DNA from: Mycolicibacterium bacteremicum
GTDB taxonomy: Bacteria > Actinomycetota > Actinomycetes > Mycobacteriales > Mycobacteriaceae
Assembly (NCBI RefSeq): GCF_943913955.1
Contig: NZ_CALUAE010000026.1
Span: 1 to 64,000 of the forward strand
Length of the DNA: 64,000 nt
Direction: 5' to 3'
Shown: in pieces, positions 9,171 through 16,894 of the stretch
Position numbering within the stretch: position 1 is the stretch's first letter
How the letters are laid out: each line of letters opens with the position of its first letter
Translations under genes and position numbers: made by a program
The notes under the pieces: model-generated
Database searches by the model: none
Told to the model about the DNA's origin: nothing
The model's input: the letters and a program-made list of their open reading frames with translations, nothing else

Positions 9171-9785
9171 GTGACGAACGCGCCGCTGGACGGCCTGCTG
9201 GAACGCGCGGGTGGCGTCCGCGGACTGATCTACTCCGGGTTGCCGGTCAGTGTGTACGCGGTGACTTCCGCGGTGGCCGGGCGCATCCCCGCCGTGATCG
9301 CCGCGGTGAGTGCCGCCGCGCTGGTATTCGGATGGCAGCTGGTGAAGCGCGAGTCGCTGCGGCCGGCGCTGTGGGGATTCCTCGGTGTCGCTGCCTGCGC
9401 CGGTCTGGCGCTGTTCACCGGGGAGGCCAAGGACTTCTACCTCCCCGGCATCTGGATCGCGCTGGCGGTGGCGATCACGTTGACGGCGTCCATTGCGATC
9501 CGGCGGCCACTGGTCGGGGTGGTGTGGGCCTGGGTCACCGGACGCGACGACGCGTGGCGGCGGGTGCCGCGGGTGCGACTGGCCTTCGATCTGGTCACCG
9601 CGGTGATGGCCATCGTGTCGTGGTCGCGCTTTGTGGTGCAGAACCATCTGTATGCCAGCAACGAGGCCGAACTGCTGGCCGTTGCCCGGCTGGCGATGGG
9701 GTGGCCGCTGTTTCTGGTGACCTCGGCGGCGCTGGTGTTCGCGGTGCGCTATGCGATCAGAACCCTGCCCCGGTCGGCCGGTTAA
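9171..9785 (+). CDS. DUF3159 membrane protein
   Basis: 204 aa with about five to six hydrophobic helices. The N-terminus LLERAGGVRGLIYSGLPVSVY and the central ALFTGEAKDFYLPGIW segment match the DUF3159 family of actinobacterial membrane proteins of unknown function. The GTG start at 9171 has a TACGCT -10-like box (9157-9162) eight bases upstream. Its stop is 58 bp before the cysteine leader of the ABC operon. Confidence 0.8.
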   Translation: MTNAPLDGLLERAGGVRGLIYSGLPVSVYAVTSAVAGRIPAVIAAVSAAALVFGWQLVKRESLRPALWGFLGVAACAGLALFTGEAKDFYLPGIWIALAVAITLTASIAIRRPLVGVVWAWVTGRDDAWRRVPRVRLAFDLVTAVMAIVSWSRFVVQNHLYASNEAELLAVARLAMGWPLFLVTSAALVFAVRYAIRTLPRSAG

Positions 9786-9842
9786 AACTCACCCCGATTC
9801 CAGCTCTTTACCGCCGCCAGCAGTCCGGGTAGCAATACGCGG

Positions 9843-9884
9843 GTGAACAAGACGCGGTCCGCCGACCCCTGCTGTTGCTGCTGA
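9843..9884 (+). CDS. Polycysteine leader peptide (13 codons)
   Basis: GTG at 9843 opens a 13-codon frame, MNKTRSADPCCCC, ending with TGC TGT TGC TGC and then TGA at 9882-9884. It begins 87 bases before the ABC permease gene. Short ORFs ending in a Cys run are established cysteine-responsive attenuators upstream of sulfur genes in mycobacteria, where ribosome stalling on Cys codons turns on the downstream operon. The Cys codons here lie inside the 5' arm of a leader stem. There is no Shine-Dalgarno before the GTG, so translation may be leaderless; a TAGCAAT sequence (9830-9836) lies six bases upstream as an imperfect -10. Confidence 0.82.
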   Translation: MNKTRSADPCCCC

Positions 9885-9915
9885 ACTCGTCCGTTCAGCC
9901 CCGTCCCAGCAACAG
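9872..9915 (+). promoter_or_regulatory. Two-part stem of the cysteine attenuator
   Basis: Outer arms CTGTTGCTG (9872-9880) and CAGCAACAG (9907-9915) are perfectly complementary; inner arms CTGAAC (9881-9886) and GTTCAG (9893-9898) form a second helix. The outer 5' arm overlaps the four Cys codons of the leader, and the 3' arm abuts AGAAAG (9914-9919), the only purine-rich site before the permease GTG at 9930. A ribosome paused on the Cys codons would open the stem and expose that site; this mechanism is inferred. Confidence 0.75.
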
Positions 9916-9929
9916 AAAGTCGGCCACCA

Positions 9930-10793
9930 GTGTCTGTCTTCGTCGATATCGTGCCCGACGAGTCGTCCACCGACTCGCCGCGTCCCGCCGCGCCCCGGAA
10001 CCGGTTGCGCGCCCTGCTGACCAAGGCCGGGCTGCCGCTGCTGTCGGTGCTGGTCTTCTTCGCCGTCTGGCAGGCCGTGGCCAGCGCGGGCATCTGGAAC
10101 CAGACCTTCGTGCCCTACCCGAGCACCGTGTGGCGCGCGTTCATCGACGTCTCTACGACCCATGACGGGGTCCGCGGATACGCCGGCTACCTGCTCTACG
10201 AACACCTCTACATGACGCTGCGCCGGGTGCTGGCCGGTGTCGTCATCGGTGTGGTGCTCGGTGTCCTGCTCGGACTGGTGATGGGCTCGGTGAGCTGGCT
10301 GCGCAGCGTCCTGGAACCCTGGCTGACCTTCCTGCGCGCGCTGCCCCCGCTGGCCTACTTCTTCCTGCTGGTCATCTGGCTCGGTATCGACGAGGCCCCG
10401 AAGATCACCCTGCTGGCCCTGGCGGCGCTGCCGCCGGCGGCCGTCGCGACCACCGCGGCCGTCGTCGCCGCCCCGGTCGGTCTGCAGGAGGCGGCCCGCG
10501 CGTTGGGGGCCACCCGTACCCAGGTGATCCGCGATGTGGTGGTGCCCTCGGCGCTGCCGGAGACCTTCACCGGCATCAGGCTGGCCGTCGGCATGGCCTA
10601 CTCGTCGGTGGTCGCCGCCGAACTGTTCAACGGCATCCCCGGTATCGGCGGATTGGTCAAGGACGCAAGTAATTACAACAACACCCCTGTCGTGCTGGTC
10701 GGGATCTTCGCCATCGGGTTCTCCGGACTGGTCATCGACGGATTGCTGCGGGCGCTGGAGCGGCGTGCCGTCCCCTGGAGAGGAAAGATCTAG
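9930..10793 (+). CDS. ABC transporter permease, sulfonate/taurine type
   Basis: 287 aa, inner membrane. About six helices follow a charged N-terminus; the cytoplasmic EAA loop is visible as EAARALGATRTQVIRDVVVP near residues 189-208. This is the BPD_transp_1 fold of SsuC/TauC proteins that import alkanesulfonates or taurine. The start is GTG 9930, or possibly GTG 9951. It is first in a permease-binding protein-ATPase operon, and the cysteine attenuator upstream favours an organosulfur substrate over nitrate or thiamine precursors. Confidence 0.9.
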   Translation: MSVFVDIVPDESSTDSPRPAAPRNRLRALLTKAGLPLLSVLVFFAVWQAVASAGIWNQTFVPYPSTVWRAFIDVSTTHDGVRGYAGYLLYEHLYMTLRRVLAGVVIGVVLGVLLGLVMGSVSWLRSVLEPWLTFLRALPPLAYFFLLVIWLGIDEAPKITLLALAALPPAAVATTAAVVAAPVGLQEAARALGATRTQVIRDVVVPSALPETFTGIRLAVGMAYSSVVAAELFNGIPGIGGLVKDASNYNNTPVVLVGIFAIGFSGLVIDGLLRALERRAVPWRGKI

Positions 10794-11837
10794 ATGAAGT
10801 TCAAATCCCTTGTGGCCGTTGCCGCTGCCAGCGTTCTGGCACTGGCCGGCTGCGCCGTGGACAACTCCGGGTCCGGCGGCGAGGGCGGCGGCGACAAGCC
10901 CACGCTGCGTATCGGCTACCAGACCTTCCCCAGCGGTGACCTGATCGTCAAGAACAACAGGTGGCTGGAAGAGGCGCTGCCCGACTTCAACATCAAGTGG
11001 ATCAAGTTCGACTCCGGCGCCGACGTCAACACCGCCTTCATCGCCAAGGAACTCGACTTCGGCGCCCTGGGCTCCAGCCCGGTGGCCCGCGGCCTGTCCG
11101 AGCCGCTGAACATCCCCTACAAGGTCGCCTTCGTGCTGGATGTGGCCGGCGACAACGAGGCGCTGATCGTGCGCAACGAGGCCGGTGTGAACACCATCGG
11201 CGAGCTGCGCGGCAAGCGGATCGCCACCCCGTTCGCATCCACCGCGCACTACAGCCTGCTGGCCGCCCTGTCGCAGAACGGCTTGTCGCCCAGCGATGTT
11301 CAGCTGATCGACCTGCAGCCCCAAGCCATCCTGGCGGCCTGGGACCGCGGTGACATCGACGCCGCCTACACCTGGCTGCCGACCCTCGATCAGCTGCGCA
11401 AGACCGGCAAGGATCTGATCACCAGCCGGCAGCTGGCCTCCGACGGCAAGCCCACCCTCGATCTGGGCGTGGTCGCCGATGAGTTCGCCGAGGCGCATCC
11501 GGAGGTCGTCGACACCTGGCGCGAGCAGGAAGCCCGCGCGCTGGACACGATCAAAGACGATCCGGCCGCTGCCGCCAAGGCGATCGCCGCCGAGATCGGC
11601 CTGCCCGAGAACGACGTGGCCGGTCAGCTCAAGCAGGGTGTGTACTTGACCCCGGCCGAGGTCGCCTCCGCCGAGTGGTTGGGATCCGAAGGGGCCCCGG
11701 GCAACATCGCCACCAACCTGCAGAGCGCCTCGCAGTTCCTGGCCGACCAGAAGCAGATCCCGGCCGCCGCCGACCTGAAGACGTTCCAGGACGCCATCTA
11801 TGTGAAGGGGCTTCCCGGTGCCATCGCGGGAAGCTGA
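10794..11837 (+). CDS. ABC transporter substrate-binding lipoprotein, sulfonate/taurine type
   Basis: 347 aa. Lipoprotein signal MKFKSLVAVAAASVLALAGC places the lipidated Cys at residue 20. The mature part is a SsuA/TauA/NMT1-type periplasmic binding protein: RIGYQTFPSGDLIV start, a TAFIAKELDFGALGSSP segment, and PFASTAHYSLLAAL in the second lobe. Its ATG directly follows the permease TAG. It would capture the sulfur substrate outside the membrane. Confidence 0.9.
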   Translation: MKFKSLVAVAAASVLALAGCAVDNSGSGGEGGGDKPTLRIGYQTFPSGDLIVKNNRWLEEALPDFNIKWIKFDSGADVNTAFIAKELDFGALGSSPVARGLSEPLNIPYKVAFVLDVAGDNEALIVRNEAGVNTIGELRGKRIATPFASTAHYSLLAALSQNGLSPSDVQLIDLQPQAILAAWDRGDIDAAYTWLPTLDQLRKTGKDLITSRQLASDGKPTLDLGVVADEFAEAHPEVVDTWREQEARALDTIKDDPAAAAKAIAAEIGLPENDVAGQLKQGVYLTPAEVASAEWLGSEGAPGNIATNLQSASQFLADQKQIPAAADLKTFQDAIYVKGLPGAIAGS

Positions 11838-12618
11838 GCTCAACGCCGATCCCAAGGGTGGTCTGCGGATCGCGAATGTGGCGCACCGCTACGGCAGCGG
11901 CGCCAACGAGGTGACGGCGCTGGGCCCGGTGGACCTCGACGTCGAGCCGGGCGCGTTCCTGGTGCTGGTCGGGGCGTCGGGCTGCGGTAAGAGCACCCTG
12001 CTGCGGCTGATCGCCGGGTTCGAATCACCCAGCGAGGGTCAGGTCCACGTCGGCGGCTCGGCGCCCACGCCGGGGGTGACCTCCGGGGTGGTGTTCCAGC
12101 AGCCGCGGCTGTTCCCGTGGCGCACGGTGGGCGGGAACGTCGACCTGGCACTGAAGTACGCCAAGGTGCCGCGCGAGCGGCGCGCCGAGCGTCGTGACCA
12201 GCTGCTGGAGCGGGTCGGGCTGGAAGGCACCGGCGACCGCAAGATCTGGGAGATCAGCGGCGGGCAGCAGCAGCGGGTGGCGATCGCGCGGGCGCTGGCC
12301 GCCGAGACGCCGCTGTTCCTGTTGGATGAGCCGTTCGCCGCGCTGGACGCGCTGACCCGTGAGCGCCTGCAGGACGATGTCCGTCAGGTCAGCGCGGAGT
12401 CGGGACGTACGACGGTGTTCGTCACGCACAGTGCCGACGAGGCCGCGTTCCTCGGGTCGCGGATCGTGGTGCTGACGCGCCGGCCCGGCAAGATCGCCCT
12501 CGACCTGCCCTCGGAGCTGCCGCGCACCGGGGTGGAGGCCGACGAGCTGCGCCGCTCACCGGAGTTCCTCAAGCTCAAGAACGAGGTCGGTGAGGCGGTC
12601 AAGGCCGCCGCGGCCTGA
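11818..12618 (+). CDS. ABC transporter ATP-binding protein, sulfonate/taurine type
   Basis: 266 aa. All ABC motifs are present: Walker A GASGCGKST (about residues 53-61), Q-loop FQQPRLFPW, signature SGGQQQR, Walker B LFLLDEPFAALD and the switch His in FVTHSADEA. It matches SsuB/TauB. The GTG start lies inside the end of the binding-protein gene (20-nt overlap), so translation is coupled; a start slightly further in is possible because the first ~15 residues are not conserved. It energises the two preceding components. Confidence 0.93.
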   Translation: MPSREAELNADPKGGLRIANVAHRYGSGANEVTALGPVDLDVEPGAFLVLVGASGCGKSTLLRLIAGFESPSEGQVHVGGSAPTPGVTSGVVFQQPRLFPWRTVGGNVDLALKYAKVPRERRAERRDQLLERVGLEGTGDRKIWEISGGQQQRVAIARALAAETPLFLLDEPFAALDALTRERLQDDVRQVSAESGRTTVFVTHSADEAAFLGSRIVVLTRRPGKIALDLPSELPRTGVEADELRRSPEFLKLKNEVGEAVKAAAA

Positions 12619-12697
12619 TCGTCGGCGTGCGAGTGACCGCAGACGGTCCGCTACGGCGGCGTGTCGATGTACAGACATGGCCGCTCGCGGCAAAGGA

Positions 12698-12734
12698 AAA
12701 GGCACCCGCCGCAGGATGCGCGGCGGGTGCCTTT
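12698..12734. terminator. Strong bidirectional terminator
   Basis: A perfect 15-bp stem (12698-12712 with 12720-12734; core GGCACCCGCCGC) encloses a 7-base loop, with AAA/TTT at the stem base. It lies between the ABC ATPase stop and the stop of the convergent 36-aa gene. It is the best intrinsic terminator in this part of the window. Confidence 0.85.
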
Positions 12735-12750
12735 CTCGTGGACGGGTGGA

Positions 12751-12861
12751 CTACACCGGCGGGTATGCCGGCGGCGGGTAGACCCCGCGCAGCCCCCAGG
12801 CCAGCCAGCTGAAGAAGAACTCACCCTCGTCGCTGATGTCGTAATCGGGATTAGGATCCAT
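12751..12861 (-). CDS. Small acidic/aromatic protein, 36 aa
   Basis: The ATG at 12861 is preceded by GGAGG at ideal spacing. The peptide runs MDPNPDYDISDEGEFFFSWL, then AWGLRGVYPPPAYPPV: an acidic N-terminus, an aromatic/hydrophobic centre and a Pro-rich tail. It stops just before a strong terminator. The good ribosome-binding site, terminator and divergent promoter argue that it is a real gene. No family was recognised. Confidence 0.65.
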   Translation of the reverse strand: MDPNPDYDISDEGEFFFSWLAWGLRGVYPPPAYPPV

Positions 12862-12942
12862 AGTCGCCTCCGCAGCAAGCCCAGTTTGGCTGAAGTCTAA
12901 TCCCAGTAGCCGATCCCGGGACAGCTAAACCACCCCATTGCC

Positions 12943-12968
12943 TAGACTGGCCAACCAGTTGATTGGTA
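12943..12968 (+). promoter_or_regulatory. Candidate -10 box and operator upstream of the TetR gene
   Basis: TAGACT (12943-12948) fits the mycobacterial -10 consensus. Overlapping it are ACTGG-CCAA-CCAGT (12946-12959) and the imperfect palindrome CCAACCAG/TTGATTGG (12951-12966), immediately ahead of the gene's leader. Such overlap fits autorepression by the TetR protein encoded at 13002. Confidence 0.5.
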
Positions 12969-13001
12969 CCGGCCCGTCCGGTCTGCAGATAGTGAGTAGT
13001 C

Positions 13002-13655
13002 ATGTCCACCGAATCCGCATCCACCGGGGTGTCCAACGGGTCCTCGCGCCGCGACGAGTTGCTGGCCGTCGCCGCCAAGCTGTTCGCCGCCCGCGGGTAT
13101 CACGGCACCCGGATGGATGACGTGGCCGACGCCGTCGGCCTCAACAAGGCGACCGTCTACCACTATTACGCCAGCAAGTCGCTGATCCTCTGGGACATCT
13201 ACAAGCGCACCGCCGACTTCACCGTCGACGCGCTGCACGACGACCCGACGGCCTCGGCCCGCGAGACCATCTACCACTTCACCCGGCGCCTGCTCACCGG
13301 TATCGCCAACGACCTGGAGGCCGCCGCGGTCTACTTCCAGGAGGGCCCCTACATCTCGGAGTGGTTCACCGAGGAGCAGGTCAGCTACATCCGAAAGGCC
13401 GAGGCCACCGTCTACGAACACGTCCGCGACGTCATCGACCGCGGCATCGCCAGCGGCGAGTTCTACGACTGCGACTCCCATGTGCTGGCGCTGGGCTATA
13501 TCGGGATGACGCTGGGCGCCTACCGCTGGCTGCGCCCGCACGGCCGCCGCACCGCCCAGGAGATCGCCTCGGAGTTCAGCACTGCGCTGCTGCGCGGCCT
13601 GATCCGCGATGAGGCCATCCGCAATACCGAGCCGCTGGGCGGAGCGCAGAAATGA
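13002..13655 (+). CDS. TetR-family transcriptional regulator
   Basis: 217 aa. The N-terminal HTH (MDDVADAVGLNKATVYHYYASKSLI, about residues 44-68, of which the recognition helix is NKATVYHYY) is typical TetR. The C-terminal ligand domain runs to residue ~200. Its stop overlaps the SDR ATG (ATGA), so the two are co-transcribed and the operon continues through reductase and desaturase genes. It probably senses a fatty acyl ligand and controls this operon, by analogy with lipid-metabolism TetR proteins. Confidence 0.88.
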   Translation: MSTESASTGVSNGSSRRDELLAVAAKLFAARGYHGTRMDDVADAVGLNKATVYHYYASKSLILWDIYKRTADFTVDALHDDPTASARETIYHFTRRLLTGIANDLEAAAVYFQEGPYISEWFTEEQVSYIRKAEATVYEHVRDVIDRGIASGEFYDCDSHVLALGYIGMTLGAYRWLRPHGRRTAQEIASEFSTALLRGLIRDEAIRNTEPLGGAQK

Positions 13656-14428
13656 CCGACCTGTTCCGTCTCGACGGCAAGGTCGCCATCGTCACCGGCG
13701 GTGGCCGGGGGATCGGCGTGATGATCGCGCGCGGCCTGCTGCAGGCCGGCGCCGCGAAGGTCTACCTGGCGGCGCGCAAGCAGCCCGAACTCGAGGCGGC
13801 CGTCGCCGAACTGTCCCCGCTGGGCGCGGTCGAGGGCATCTCGGCGGACCTGGGCACCGCCGAGGGCGTACAGGCGCTCGTCGATGCCGTCGCGGCCAGG
13901 GAGGACGCCGTCCACGCGCTGTTCAACAACGCGGGCGCCAACTGGGGCGAACCGTTCGACACCTTCCCCGAGTCGGCGTTCGACCGGGTCTTCGACGTCA
14001 ACGTCAAGGGCGTCTTCCTGCTGACCCGCGCCCTGGTGCCGCTGCTGACCGCCGCCGCAACCGACGACGACCCGGCCCGGGTGGTCAACACCGGCAGTGT
14101 CGACGGCTTCCACGTCCCCGAACGCGGCCGCAACAACTTCTCCTACGCCGCCAGCAAGGCCGCGGTACACACGTTGACCCAGCATCTGGCCGGCGAGCTG
14201 GCACCGCGGATCCTGGTCAACGCGATCGCGCCGGGTCTGTTCCCGTCGAAGATGACCAAGGTGCTGATGACCGCCGGCGAGGAGGCCGTCGGTGCGGCGC
14301 TACCGCTGGGCCGGGTCGGGCAGCCCGACGACATGGCCGGTATCGCGGTGTTCCTGGCCAGCCGCGCCAGCAGCTACGTCACCGGCACCGTGATCCCGGT
14401 GGACGGCGGCATCAGCACCATCCGCTGA
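13652..14428 (+). CDS. Short-chain dehydrogenase/reductase
   Basis: 258 aa, Rossmann fold. Cofactor motif TGGGRGIG (residues 15-22), NNAG (about 92-95), catalytic Ser in NTGSVDG and Tyr/Lys in YAASK (about 169-173). The C-terminal GTVIPVDGG is typical of classical SDRs. It begins by ATGA overlap with the TetR gene. Substrate unknown; position beside desaturase and acyl-CoA dehydrogenase genes suggests a lipid-derived alcohol or ketone. Confidence 0.9.
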   Translation: MTDLFRLDGKVAIVTGGGRGIGVMIARGLLQAGAAKVYLAARKQPELEAAVAELSPLGAVEGISADLGTAEGVQALVDAVAAREDAVHALFNNAGANWGEPFDTFPESAFDRVFDVNVKGVFLLTRALVPLLTAAATDDDPARVVNTGSVDGFHVPERGRNNFSYAASKAAVHTLTQHLAGELAPRILVNAIAPGLFPSKMTKVLMTAGEEAVGAALPLGRVGQPDDMAGIAVFLASRASSYVTGTVIPVDGGISTIR

Positions 14429-14473
14429 CGCGCCGAAGAAAATGTGTGAACTGCGTCGCACCTGGGTAACTGG

Positions 14474-15625
14474 GTGTACATGTGTTCACTTGATCTCCGC
14501 GGGCTGACCAGATGGACCCAGAAACCCGCACGTGACATCGCGACGGCGTCGCCGGATGGCGACTCCAAGATCAACATCATCCGCGGGCTCGCCGCGCGGG
14601 CCACCACGCCGCTGCTGCCCGACGACTACCTCAAGCTGGTCAACCCGCTGTGGACGGCGCGCGAACTGCGCGGTGAGATAGTCAAAGTCCGCAGGGAGAC
14701 AGAGGATTCCGCCACCGTCGTGATCAAACCCGGGTGGGGATTCGCGGCGGACTACCAACCCGGACAGTATGTCGGGATCGGCCTGCGCATCGATGGCCGG
14801 TGGCACTGGCGCTCATACTCGCTGACCTCGGTCCCCGAGCGCGACGGCAAACTCATCTCCATCACCGTCAAGGCGACCCCCGAGGGCTTCCTGTCCACCC
14901 ACCTGGTCAACGGCGTCGAACCGGGAACGATTGTTCGCTTGGCCGCTCCCAAGGGGGACTTCGCCCTACCCGATCCGCCGCCGGTCAAGATGCTGCTGGT
15001 CACCGCGGGTAGTGGCATCACCCCGGTGATGGCGATGTTGCGTTCCATCGCCCAACGCGGACAGACCAGCAATATCGTGCACATCCATTCCGCACCGTCC
15101 CCGCAGGACGTCATCTTCCACGACGAACTGATCGAGATGCAGGACAGCCGGGCCGATTACCGGTTGCACCTGCAGATGACCGACCAGATGGGGCACCTCG
15201 ATTTCGACGAGCTCGACGAGATCGTGCCCGACTGGAAGGAGCGCCCCACCTGGGCGTGCGGCCCACCCGCCATGCTGGACACGATCGAGCAGGTGTTCAC
15301 GGCCGCCGGGGTGCCCGAGAACCAACTGCACATGGAGCGTTTCGTGATCGCCCGCACCGACAAGGGCGGCGAGGGCGGCACCGTCACCTTCGCCATCTCG
15401 GATAAGACCGTCGAGGTCGACGGCGCCACCTCCCTGCTGGAGGCCGGTGAGAGCGTCGGCATCCAGATGCCCTTCGGCTGCCGCATGGGTATCTGCCAAA
15501 CCTGTGTTCTGCCACTGGAATCCGGTCATGTCCGGGATTTCCGCTCCGGCACCGAGCACGGCGAGGGTGACCGTATTCAGACCTGCGTCTCGGCCGCGTC
15601 CGGCGACTGCACCATCAACGTCTAG
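14474..15625 (+). CDS. Ferredoxin-type oxidoreductase, desaturase electron donor
   Basis: 383 aa, three domains. FAD-binding RSYSLTS (about residue 114), NAD-binding TAGSGITPVMAMLR (about 176-189), and a C-terminal plant-type 2Fe-2S centre with Cys in FGCRMGICQTC and a fourth Cys in IQTC. This is the layout of Rv3230c, the NADPH reductase that feeds electrons to the stearoyl-CoA desaturase DesA3. It ends 10 bp before the desaturase gene here too. Start may be GTG 14474 or ATG 14480. Confidence 0.9.
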   Translation: MYMCSLDLRGLTRWTQKPARDIATASPDGDSKINIIRGLAARATTPLLPDDYLKLVNPLWTARELRGEIVKVRRETEDSATVVIKPGWGFAADYQPGQYVGIGLRIDGRWHWRSYSLTSVPERDGKLISITVKATPEGFLSTHLVNGVEPGTIVRLAAPKGDFALPDPPPVKMLLVTAGSGITPVMAMLRSIAQRGQTSNIVHIHSAPSPQDVIFHDELIEMQDSRADYRLHLQMTDQMGHLDFDELDEIVPDWKERPTWACGPPAMLDTIEQVFTAAGVPENQLHMERFVIARTDKGGEGGTVTFAISDKTVEVDGATSLLEAGESVGIQMPFGCRMGICQTCVLPLESGHVRDFRSGTEHGEGDRIQTCVSAASGDCTINV

Positions 15626-15635
15626 GAGGAACCGC

Positions 15636-16874
15636 ATGGCCATCACCGATATCAAGGCATACGCCCACCTCACCCCCGCGGATGTCGAGGAACTCGAACG
15701 CGAACTCGACGCCATCCGCGCCGAGGTCGAGGAATCCCGCGGCGAACGCGATGCCCGCTACATCCGCCGCGCCATCCAACTGCAGCGTGCGCTGGCCGTC
15801 GGCGGGCGCATCGCACTGTTCAACAGCCGCAACAAGATCTGCTGGGCCGCCGGCACCACCATGCTGGGGGCGGCCAAGATCATCGAGAACATGGAGCTCG
15901 GGCACAACATCATCCACGGCCAGTGGGACTGGATGAACGACCCGGAGATCCACTCGACCGAGTGGGAGTGGGACACCACCTCCCCGGCCGTGCACTGGAA
16001 GAAGTCGCACAACTACATCCACCACAAGTACACCAACGTCGTCGGGCTCGACGACGACATCGGCTACGGCATCATGCGGCTGACCCGCGACGAGCCGTGG
16101 GAACGTTGGATGATCGGCAACTCGCTGTACAACTTCCTGCTCGGAACGCTGTTCGAGTGGGGGGTCGCGCTGCACGGTGTGGAGACCACCAAGTGGCGCA
16201 AGGGGGAGAAGTCGATGGAGGAGATCCGCAAGGATCTGCGCATCATCGGCAAGAAGGTCGCCAAGCAGGTCGGCAAGGACTACATCGTCTTCCCCGCGCT
16301 GTCCGGCCCCAACTGGAAGCACACGCTGGGCGCCAACGCGGTGGCCAACCTGATCCGCAACTACTGGGCCTATGTGGTGATCTTCTGCGGTCACTTCCCG
16401 GACGGGGCGGAGAAGTTCACCGTCGAGGAGTTCGAGCGGGAGACCCGCGGCGAATGGTATCTGCGACAGATGTTGGGATCGGCCAACTTTCGGGGCGGCC
16501 GGGTGATGGCCTTCATGAGTGGCAATCTCTGCTACCAGATCGAGCACCACCTCTTCCCGGATCTGCCGAGCAACCGGTACGCCGAGATCGCCGTGAAGGT
16601 GCGGGCGCTCTGCGAGAAGTACGACCTGCCCTACACCACCGGCTCGTTGGCCCGCCAGTACAGCCAGTCGTGGTGGACGATCGCCAAGCTGGCCCTGCCG
16701 AACCGGTTCCTCAAGGCCACCGCCGACGACGCACCGGAGACCAACTCCGAGCTCAAGTTCCGGATCCGGGACGGGGTCCGCGAGTCCTTCGGCATCGACC
16801 CGGCCACCGGCCGGCGCCGGGGACTGCGGACCGCACTGCGCGAACTCCGGTCGGGGGAGGTGGCGGCCGCCTAG
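15636..16874 (+). CDS. desA3: Membrane acyl-CoA delta-9 desaturase, DesA3-like
   Basis: 412 aa. The three His boxes of membrane di-iron desaturases are visible: HNIIH (residues 90-94), HNYIHH (125-130) and QIEHH near residue 300. This is a fatty-acid/acyl-CoA desaturase that inserts a cis double bond, with electrons from the reductase just upstream. The pair matches Rv3230c-Rv3229c (DesA3). The ATG follows an ideal AGGAGG site. The symbol rests on gene pair and family, not on a residue alignment. Confidence 0.88.
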   Translation: MAITDIKAYAHLTPADVEELERELDAIRAEVEESRGERDARYIRRAIQLQRALAVGGRIALFNSRNKICWAAGTTMLGAAKIIENMELGHNIIHGQWDWMNDPEIHSTEWEWDTTSPAVHWKKSHNYIHHKYTNVVGLDDDIGYGIMRLTRDEPWERWMIGNSLYNFLLGTLFEWGVALHGVETTKWRKGEKSMEEIRKDLRIIGKKVAKQVGKDYIVFPALSGPNWKHTLGANAVANLIRNYWAYVVIFCGHFPDGAEKFTVEEFERETRGEWYLRQMLGSANFRGGRVMAFMSGNLCYQIEHHLFPDLPSNRYAEIAVKVRALCEKYDLPYTTGSLARQYSQSWWTIAKLALPNRFLKATADDAPETNSELKFRIRDGVRESFGIDPATGRRRGLRTALRELRSGEVAAA

Positions 16875-16894
16875 CTGGGGCTAGCCTGGCGTTC

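Noticed and set aside
14446..14489. GTGAAC ... GTTCAC inverted repeat around the reductase start as an operator.
   Set aside because: Arms are only six bases with a 32-base gap, which is easily due to chance.
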